A stretch of 10,065 nucleotides of DNA from a bacterium. Its GTDB lineage: Bacteria; Spirochaetota; JAHITG01. Shown piece by piece: positions 6,768-10,065 of the stretch. Below the pieces are notes generated by a model. The model was given only the letters and a program-made list of their open reading frames with translations, was not told the origin of the DNA and did not search any database. The position numbers were made by a program, and so were the translations under genes. The stretch is taken from NCBI GenBank assembly GCA_028711675.1, contig JAQTRT010000093.1, forward strand, positions 1-10,065, written 5' to 3'. How positions within the stretch are numbered: position 1 is the stretch's first letter; the number at the start of each line of letters is the position of its first letter.

Positions 6768-7202
6768 ATGAGGATTAAGGATTTTATTTCCGATGAAAGA
6801 GCGCAGGCATTCACGGAACTCATTATTTTTACGGCCTTTATATTCCTGATCCTGGCAGCGGCCATGGTCCAGTTCGGGTTCATCCAGCTCTGCCGGGAAC
6901 GCTCTGAGATGGCCAATTATTACATGGGTTATACTGAGAACGTGGCTGAACAGCCGGGCAGCGGAGGCGGTCTTGTCAACAAGACAAAATCCCTGCTTAA
7001 TCAGGGAACTCCCAGGTACAGCGCGTCCGGGGACGATGAGGACAGCGTGGACTGGGTCGAGTCTGTCAGTCCCCAGCCCGGCAGTACATCAAGGATCAAG
7101 ATCGTGTTCAAGGCTCAGTCCAGCATCATGCAGAAGGTCTTTGAAAAGAAAACTTTGGATCTTAAATCTCATGAATTATCAATCAGAAAATGTAAGAAAT
7201 AA
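6768..7202 (+). CDS. TadE-like pseudopilin
   Basis: The 144-residue protein begins MRIKDFISDERAQAFTELII, a class III prepilin-type leader followed by one hydrophobic helix (residues about 17-40). It continues with QFGFIQLCRERSEMANYYMGYTENV, the usual TadE-like continuation. The presumed cleavage site is A12-Q13, with Glu17 at +5 as expected, but with Ala instead of the usual Gly at -1. The rest is a polar periplasmic domain with a Gly/Ser-rich linker near residues 63-68. TadE-like pseudopilins assist Flp pilus assembly. AAGGCGG (6755-6761) precedes the ATG by 6 nt. It follows the TadG-like gene by 23 bp, clearly in the same operon. Confidence 0.75.
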   Translation: MRIKDFISDERAQAFTELIIFTAFIFLILAAAMVQFGFIQLCRERSEMANYYMGYTENVAEQPGSGGGLVNKTKSLLNQGTPRYSASGDDEDSVDWVESVSPQPGSTSRIKIVFKAQSSIMQKVFEKKTLDLKSHELSIRKCKK

Positions 7203-7218
7203 AATATATATTTATAAT

Positions 7219-7590
7219 ATGCAATCGAAATCCATCCTTATATATTTTTTTATTGTTATAGGAGTGGTGCCTTTTTCCCTTCATGGCAGGAGTTTGCCGA
7301 AGGAAATACCGTTTATTAAAGGTGCTAAGATCATCCGTGTGTCCGGTGAGAAAGAGCTAAATTCTATTAAAATGCAGGATTTTATTTATGTCGTGAAGAA
7401 GCGGAAGGGACTCAGCCTGGCCATGATCGCGGATTTTTTTACGAAAGAGTTAAAGAAGCAGAAATATGAAAGCGTAAAATATGCGGGAAAACAGGATTCT
7501 TCGCCTTCGATGATGAATCTTTCTTTCCTGAGCGATGAGAAACTCATAGGTGTTCTCATTGAGGATGAGGTAAAGGAAAAAAGGTTCTAG
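7219..7590 (+). CDS. Secreted protein of the Tad operon, N-terminal half of an amber-interrupted gene
   Basis: The 123-residue frame begins with a likely signal peptide (MQSKSILIYFFIVIGVVPFS, residues 1-23 in all), then a domain with the pattern IPFIKGAKIIRVSG, a helix LSLAMIADFFTKELKKQKYES, and strands ending VLIEDEVKEKRF. It ends at TAG (7588-7590). I do not recognise a named family. The same fold pattern recurs in the next frame, which is in phase. The first domain seems to lack its last beta-strand, which the codons after the stop would supply. The start is uncertain: no Shine-Dalgarno site precedes ATG 7219. An in-frame ATG at 7171 would add 16 residues and overlap the TadE-like gene. 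I prefer 7219 because the signal peptide then starts normally. Confidence 0.6.
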   Translation: MQSKSILIYFFIVIGVVPFSLHGRSLPKEIPFIKGAKIIRVSGEKELNSIKMQDFIYVVKKRKGLSLAMIADFFTKELKKQKYESVKYAGKQDSSPSMMNLSFLSDEKLIGVLIEDEVKEKRF

Positions 7591-7605
7591 GTTTATATTA
7601 CCCTT

Positions 7606-7980
7606 ATGGATAACGAGATTTATTTTAATAAGGCCATAATGGGCATCGGCAAGAAGGAGGATAATCCGGGTTTTGATATCCCTGATATTCCCCGGTGTCC
7701 GGAAGGTATCAGGGTCCTTTCCATGAAACAGGATAAGGAAGGTCTAGGACCTTTAAAGCATGTGACCTATAAAACACTTAAGCCTGTTCCAGCATTGAAG
7801 GATTTTTATCTTTCCATTATGCCGGAAAAAGGATGGAAGTATAAAACCATAATCAACAAAGGGGACAGCGTTATCCTGGTTTATATAAAGAAAAGGATGC
7901 GCTGTCAGATCATGATCATGTATAATCCGCAGATAGGAAAGAACGTTGTTCTGATCGGTATCTTTAAGCAGCTTGTTTAG
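7606..7980 (+). CDS. C-terminal half of the amber-interrupted secreted protein
   Basis: This 124-residue frame has no signal peptide and no ribosome-binding site before ATG 7606 (the upstream bases are ATATTACCCTT), so independent translation is doubtful. It holds one domain: GFDIPDIPRCPEGIRVLSM, a conserved-looking VTYKTLKPVPALKDFYLSIM with a helix, MPEKGWKYK, then strands VILVYIKKR, CQIMIMYN and NVVLIGIFKQLV. The pattern of a leading segment with a Pro and Gly turn, a helix containing FY, and a GW before strands resembles small secreted domains of unknown function. It duplicates the domain of the preceding frame. If the two halves are one protein, this is the second periplasmic domain. The stop is 11 bp before the short Flp-type pilin. 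Confidence 0.55.
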   Translation: MDNEIYFNKAIMGIGKKEDNPGFDIPDIPRCPEGIRVLSMKQDKEGLGPLKHVTYKTLKPVPALKDFYLSIMPEKGWKYKTIINKGDSVILVYIKKRMRCQIMIMYNPQIGKNVVLIGIFKQLV

Positions 7981-7991
7981 GCGGTCGCGGA

Positions 7992-8174
7992 ATGATTGTT
8001 AAATTTTTAAACGAAGAAGACGGACAGTTCCTGACAGAATATGCGCTGGTCACTGTCGGTATCCTCTTTATCGCTATATCCAGTTTTCAGCTGGTCATCA
8101 GGGCATACAAGAGCGGATATGAAAAATTTCTTACGAACCTGGTCTGGATCTTAAACCTTCAATTACTTAAATAG
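7992..8174 (+). CDS. Short Flp-type pilin (probable minor pilin)
   Basis: The 60-residue protein begins MIVKFLNEEDGQFLTEYALV. The class III prepilin site is G11 then QFLTEY, with the characteristic Glu at +5 and Tyr at +6. The mature 49-residue part is one hydrophobic helix and a short basic tail. It resembles the pilin at 9750 in leader and site but is otherwise different, with aromatic residues and without that pilin's acidic tail. Its place inside the operon, behind a weak ribosome-binding site (no AGGAGG; only GGCGG nearby), suggests lower expression and a minor-pilin or initiation role. The stop TAG (8172-8174) is in frame with the next gene, but the next gene has its own ribosome-binding site and leader. 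Confidence 0.75.
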   Translation: MIVKFLNEEDGQFLTEYALVTVGILFIAISSFQLVIRAYKSGYEKFLTNLVWILNLQLLK

Positions 8175-8195
8175 GTCCCGGATAAAAGGAACATC

Positions 8196-8762
8196 ATGGG
8201 TCATAACAGACAAGTTAAAAAGAGTAGAGGAATCAAGCGCCTCATGCGAGGAGAGAAAGGCTCGGCCCTTATCGAATCCGTTATTGCCGTTCCCATCATA
8301 ATCACGGCCATGATGGTCATGATCCAGTTCTCTCTCCTGGTTGTGGTCCAGCTTACGGCTAATTACGCCGCTTACCGTGCCGGCCGGGCCATTTATGTCT
8401 CCTCCAACCGTTCCAGCAAGGGGTATAACGGGTCCGATTCCAGCCAGCACTCGGCCCGCAGTGACGCGGTCAGTGCTGTCCGGACGGTCATGATACCTCT
8501 TCTGGCCCAGCAGTGGATATGGATGTACAGCACGCATCTTTATTTTAACCAGGGCGGAAAGGTTGGCGAAGAGGAGATCCAGGATAATCAGACATTGCTC
8601 CCGGACAGGGATATATGGGTAAAGGTCACGGTCAAGGCCAAGATCGCCGTGCCGCTCACAAAATATGTCTTTAGCGACGGAGCTCCGTTCGTTCCCCTGC
8701 CCTGGAAGACCATCCATACCTATTATCTTGTCCATACTCCCAGCAGAGGTAAAGTTCAATAA
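8196..8762 (+). CDS. TadE-like pseudopilin, second copy
   Basis: The 188-residue protein has a long basic leader (RQVKKSRGIKRLMRGEKG) followed by SALIESVIAVPIIITAMMVM. That gives a class III site G22-S23 with Glu27 at +5. One hydrophobic helix (residues about 28-52) runs into QLTANYAAYRAGRAIYV, a hallmark of TadE-like proteins (PF07811). The rest is periplasmic, with a Ser/Asn-rich loop (about residues 68-90), a helical part around residues 95-120 and a C-terminal beta-rich part. AAAGGA (8185-8190) lies 5 nt before the ATG. It sits 21 bp after the minor pilin and 1 bp before the CpaB-like gene, so translation of the latter is probably coupled. It is not a close copy of the TadE-like protein at 6768. 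Confidence 0.8.
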   Translation: MGHNRQVKKSRGIKRLMRGEKGSALIESVIAVPIIITAMMVMIQFSLLVVVQLTANYAAYRAGRAIYVSSNRSSKGYNGSDSSQHSARSDAVSAVRTVMIPLLAQQWIWMYSTHLYFNQGGKVGEEEIQDNQTLLPDRDIWVKVTVKAKIAVPLTKYVFSDGAPFVPLPWKTIHTYYLVHTPSRGKVQ

Positions 8763-8763
8763 A

Positions 8764-9645
8764 ATGACAGAAAAGAAAAAATTGATCATCCGGCTCATCC
8801 TCTGCGTCTTCTTCAGCTTCATCCTTTCTTATGCCCTTATCCAGTCCCATATCAATGACATCAAATACCGGGAAACGATCGTCCGTGTGGTCGTGGCCAG
8901 GAATACCATTTTAAAAAATAAAATGATCAATACCAATGACCTGATAACAGAGGAGATACCGAGGCAGTACTGCCAGCCCGGTTCTTTTACCAGCCCGGAT
9001 CTTTTTCTCAGCAGGGGAAATCCGCGGTTTTATTCCCTGGTGGACATATACAAGGGCATGCAGGTCAGCAGAACCATGATAGAGCCGTTAACAAGGTCTG
9101 ATATCGATCTTTTCATCCCTGATAACATGCGGGCCATTAATATGGCTGTCGTAGATGCGGATTTATTTAACCTGCTTTCTCCCGGTTCACGGATCGACTT
9201 TGTCCTGAACCAGAAGAAAGGATCGTGTTTCGTACTGCAGAACGTCCTTATCCTGAAAAAGGGAGCCATGACCCTGAAGAGCGCGGGTGAGAAGGATCAA
9301 ACCGTTGATAAAAAATATAAAAGCCTCACTATCCTTCTTAATAAACAGGATGTCTTACGGTTTGTTTTCCTGATGAACAAGGATTTTAAGCTGACCTGCC
9401 GCGCGCTTATGGATAATAAGATCGTGGAAAGCAGGGTAATCGGCATGAATGATCTGATGGAGGACGGGGCCACCCTGACGCCGGTCGGAATTTCTGTGGA
9501 TAAGATATTACAGACAGCGCGTAATAAGATCGATAGGGGAGAGAATATGGAAGAGGAAGCTAAGGCACTTACAAAGAAGTATAAAAGTATTATACAAAAT
9601 AGGCAGATCATGCAGAACAGGGGTAATGACATCGTAATTCCCTGA
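8764..9645 (+). CDS. cpaB: CpaB/RcpC-like Flp pilus assembly protein (SAF domain)
   Basis: The 293-residue protein has a basic start (MTEKKK), one membrane helix (residues about 8-26) and a periplasmic part. Residues about 39-105 form a SAF-type domain: ETIVRVVVARNTILKNKMINTN, then EEIP and YKGMQVSRTMIEP. This is followed by the CpaB/RcpC domain starting DNMRAINMAVVDAD and continuing LLSPGSRIDFVL, FVLQNVLILKKGA and LTILLNKQDVLRFVF. The C-terminal tail after about residue 240 is charged and probably helical. CpaB/RcpC works with the secretin at the outer membrane in Tad systems. The start at 8764 is one base after the TAA of the TadE-like gene; AGAGGT (8745-8750) is rather far, so coupling is likely. 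The frame extends further upstream (ATG 8665) only through the preceding gene. It is the last gene before the separate Flp pilin promoter. Confidence 0.85.
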   Translation: MTEKKKLIIRLILCVFFSFILSYALIQSHINDIKYRETIVRVVVARNTILKNKMINTNDLITEEIPRQYCQPGSFTSPDLFLSRGNPRFYSLVDIYKGMQVSRTMIEPLTRSDIDLFIPDNMRAINMAVVDADLFNLLSPGSRIDFVLNQKKGSCFVLQNVLILKKGAMTLKSAGEKDQTVDKKYKSLTILLNKQDVLRFVFLMNKDFKLTCRALMDNKIVESRVIGMNDLMEDGATLTPVGISVDKILQTARNKIDRGENMEEEAKALTKKYKSIIQNRQIMQNRGNDIVIP

Positions 9646-9673
9646 CGGCTGTCCGTAAACAGTATGAATAAAC

Positions 9674-9701
9674 TTGACAACAGATTAAATAAGAGTATAA
9701 T
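9674..9701 (+). promoter_or_regulatory. Consensus sigma70 promoter of the Flp pilin
   Basis: TTGACA (9674-9679) and TATAAT (9696-9701) are separated by 16 bp, both boxes perfect. Transcription should start near 9708. Two copies of an 11-bp unit, ATTATAAAGAA, follow at 9705-9715 and 9716-9726 in the leader. No terminator separates this promoter from the upstream operon, so the pilin may also be read from it. Confidence 0.75.
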
Positions 9702-9738
9702 ATTATTATAAAGAAATTATAAAGAAATTAATTTTTGC

Positions 9739-9744
9739 AGGAGG
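9739..9744 (+). promoter_or_regulatory. Strong ribosome-binding site deciding the Flp pilin start
   Basis: AGGAGG lies 5 nt before ATG 9750. It shows that the TTG at 9735, which would extend the frame by 5 codons through this site, is not the start. Confidence 0.85.
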
Positions 9745-9749
9745 AAAAT

Positions 9750-9929
9750 ATGATAAAGAGATTTTTAAACGATGAATCAGGCCAAGGCATGACCGAGTAT
9801 ATCCTTATCGTGGCTTTGATCGCTATCGTGGCTATCGCAAGCATTAAGATCTTCGGCAGCCAGATCAGCAGCATGTTCAAAAGAGCGGCTGGCAAGCTCG
9901 AAACCGAAGCCGGCAGTGAACTTGATTAA
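9750..9929 (+). CDS. flp: Flp-type pilin, probable major pilin
   Basis: The 59-residue protein reads MIKRFLNDESGQGMTEYILI at its start. The class III prepilin site is after G11, giving a mature 48-residue pilin beginning QGMTEY, with Glu at +5 and Tyr at +6 as in Flp/Fap pilins. A single hydrophobic helix (residues about 15-35) is followed by SSMFKRAAGKLETEAGSELD, a short amphipathic and acidic tail. A consensus promoter, an AGGAGG ribosome-binding site and a strong terminator all bracket this one gene. That is what one expects of the abundant structural subunit. Flp pilins polymerise into thin adhesive pili after cleavage by a TadV-type peptidase, whose gene is not in the window. Confidence 0.9.
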   Translation: MIKRFLNDESGQGMTEYILIVALIAIVAIASIKIFGSQISSMFKRAAGKLETEAGSELD

Positions 9930-9982
9930 TCTTTAGCCTCAATTTAAGCATTTTCCGTAAAATATTATGCTGTAAAACTGTA

Positions 9983-10029
9983 ATGCGGTCATCTTTCCTG
10001 TAAGGAAGGACGGCCGCATCTGTTTTTTT
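9983..10029 (+). terminator. Intrinsic terminator after the Flp pilin
   Basis: A 16-nt left arm (9983-9998) starting ATGCGG pairs with 10004-10019 ending CCGCAT. The stem has two G-U pairs and one mismatch around a 5-nt loop (TGTAA), and is followed by a seven-T run (10023-10029). It ends the pilin transcript about 55 bp after its stop. The remaining bases to 10065 show no feature I can support. Confidence 0.85.
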
Positions 10030-10065
10030 AGGGAATTGTTTTCCTGAAGGTGCGCCGCTATAAAT

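Larger units (their letters stand above)
7219..7980 (+). pseudogene. Composite of one two-domain secreted protein gene split by in-frame TAG
   Basis: Reading frame 1 runs from 7219 to the TAG at 7978-7980, broken only by the TAG at 7588-7590. Two facts argue for one original gene of about 253 codons: the downstream ATG at 7606 lacks any Shine-Dalgarno sequence, and the two halves align as tandem copies of one domain. For example, FIKGAKIIRVSG aligns with CPEGIRVLSMKQ, and IADFFTKELKKQKYES with LKDFYLSIMPEKGWKYK. The final strand of domain 1 continues across the stop (KEKRF, stop, VYITLMD) just as KNVVLIGIFKQ ends domain 2. It could be a nonsense mutation, a sequencing error, or readthrough. 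TAG also ends the genes at 7980 and 8174, so reassignment of TAG is unlikely. Confidence 0.6.

Noticed and set aside
7992..8762. The pilin at 7992 and the TadE-like gene at 8196 are in the same frame, separated only by TAG 8172-8174, like the split gene before them.
   Set aside because: Each has its own complete class III leader and helix, and the second has AAAGGA 5 nt before its ATG, so the TAG is an ordinary stop. It also argues against TAG being read as sense in this genome.
8665..8763. ATG 8665 as start of the CpaB-like protein.
   Set aside because: It lies within the TadE-like gene in another frame and would place a non-hydrophobic extension before the membrane helix; ATG 8764, one base after the TadE stop, gives a normal N terminus.
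9705..9730. Short tandem 11-bp units (ATTATAAAGAA twice) in the Flp leader as a possible regulatory repeat.
   Set aside because: Only just over two copies in very AT-rich sequence; not enough to claim function.
9735..9749. TTG at 9735 as start of the Flp pilin.
   Set aside because: It would run through the AGGAGG ribosome-binding site; ATG 9750 is correctly spaced and gives a standard 11-residue leader.
1..10065. tRNA, rRNA, CRISPR array, transposase gene, toxin-antitoxin pair or phage genes.
   Set aside because: I looked on both strands and found no cloverleaf, regular spaced repeat, or coding frame with features of these classes.

Overview
The window looks like chromosomal DNA from an uncultured bacterium with a Gram-negative-type envelope. 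The signs are a lipoprotein signal, a secreted protein ending in a FlgD/type IX-like tail domain with a YPNPF motif, and Tad/Flp pilus parts. Base composition is intermediate, with AT-rich stretches around positions 1500-1700 and in the repeat half of the large secreted protein. Tails of this kind are common in FCB-group bacteria and several candidate phyla. I cannot name the lineage, and phylum placement is inference only.

Layout. Positions 1-630 are the C-terminal part of PurM (AIR synthetase), a housekeeping gene on the + strand. It converges on a lipoprotein gene (640-1485, -) with a Big2-like domain and a carbohydrate-binding-like beta-sandwich. This is divergent from a large secreted protein (1703-4090, +) with a signal peptide, a seven-repeat FG-GAP/VCBS propeller, two FN3-like domains, an Ig-like domain and the tail domain. 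Between the two lie divergent sigma70-type promoters flanking a nested AT-rich palindrome that could be a shared operator. The secreted protein has no ATG, GTG or TTG in front of its signal peptide; an ATA codon behind a GGGGG ribosome-binding tract is the likeliest start. Next is a multi-pass membrane protein (4102-5580, -) that resembles a GT-C-like family but lacks its usual acidic DxxWWHL-type motif.

Positions 5581-5880 hold a perfect 30-bp inverted repeat around a 36-nt centre, probably a REP/MITE-like palindromic element, and then a consensus sigma70 promoter (TTGACA, 17 bp, TATAAT). That promoter starts a Tad-type pilus accessory operon: TadG-like protein (5881-6744), TadE-like pseudopilin (6768-7202), a secreted two-domain protein split by an in-frame TAG (7219-7980), a short Flp-type pilin (7992-8174), a second TadE-like pseudopilin (8196-8762) and a CpaB/RcpC-like SAF protein (8764-9645). 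A second consensus promoter (TTGACA, 16 bp, TATAAT) and a strong Shine-Dalgarno site then drive the likely major Flp pilin (9750-9929), which is closed by a strong intrinsic terminator (9983-10029).

How it works together: the last seven genes look like the structural and periplasmic part of a Tad/Flp pilus. They include one likely major pilin on its own strong promoter, one minor pilin, two TadE-like proteins, a TadG-like protein with a cysteine-dense segment, CpaB, and an unrecognised duplicated-domain secreted protein. The ATPase, platform, secretin and prepilin peptidase genes are not in the window and must lie elsewhere if the pilus is functional.
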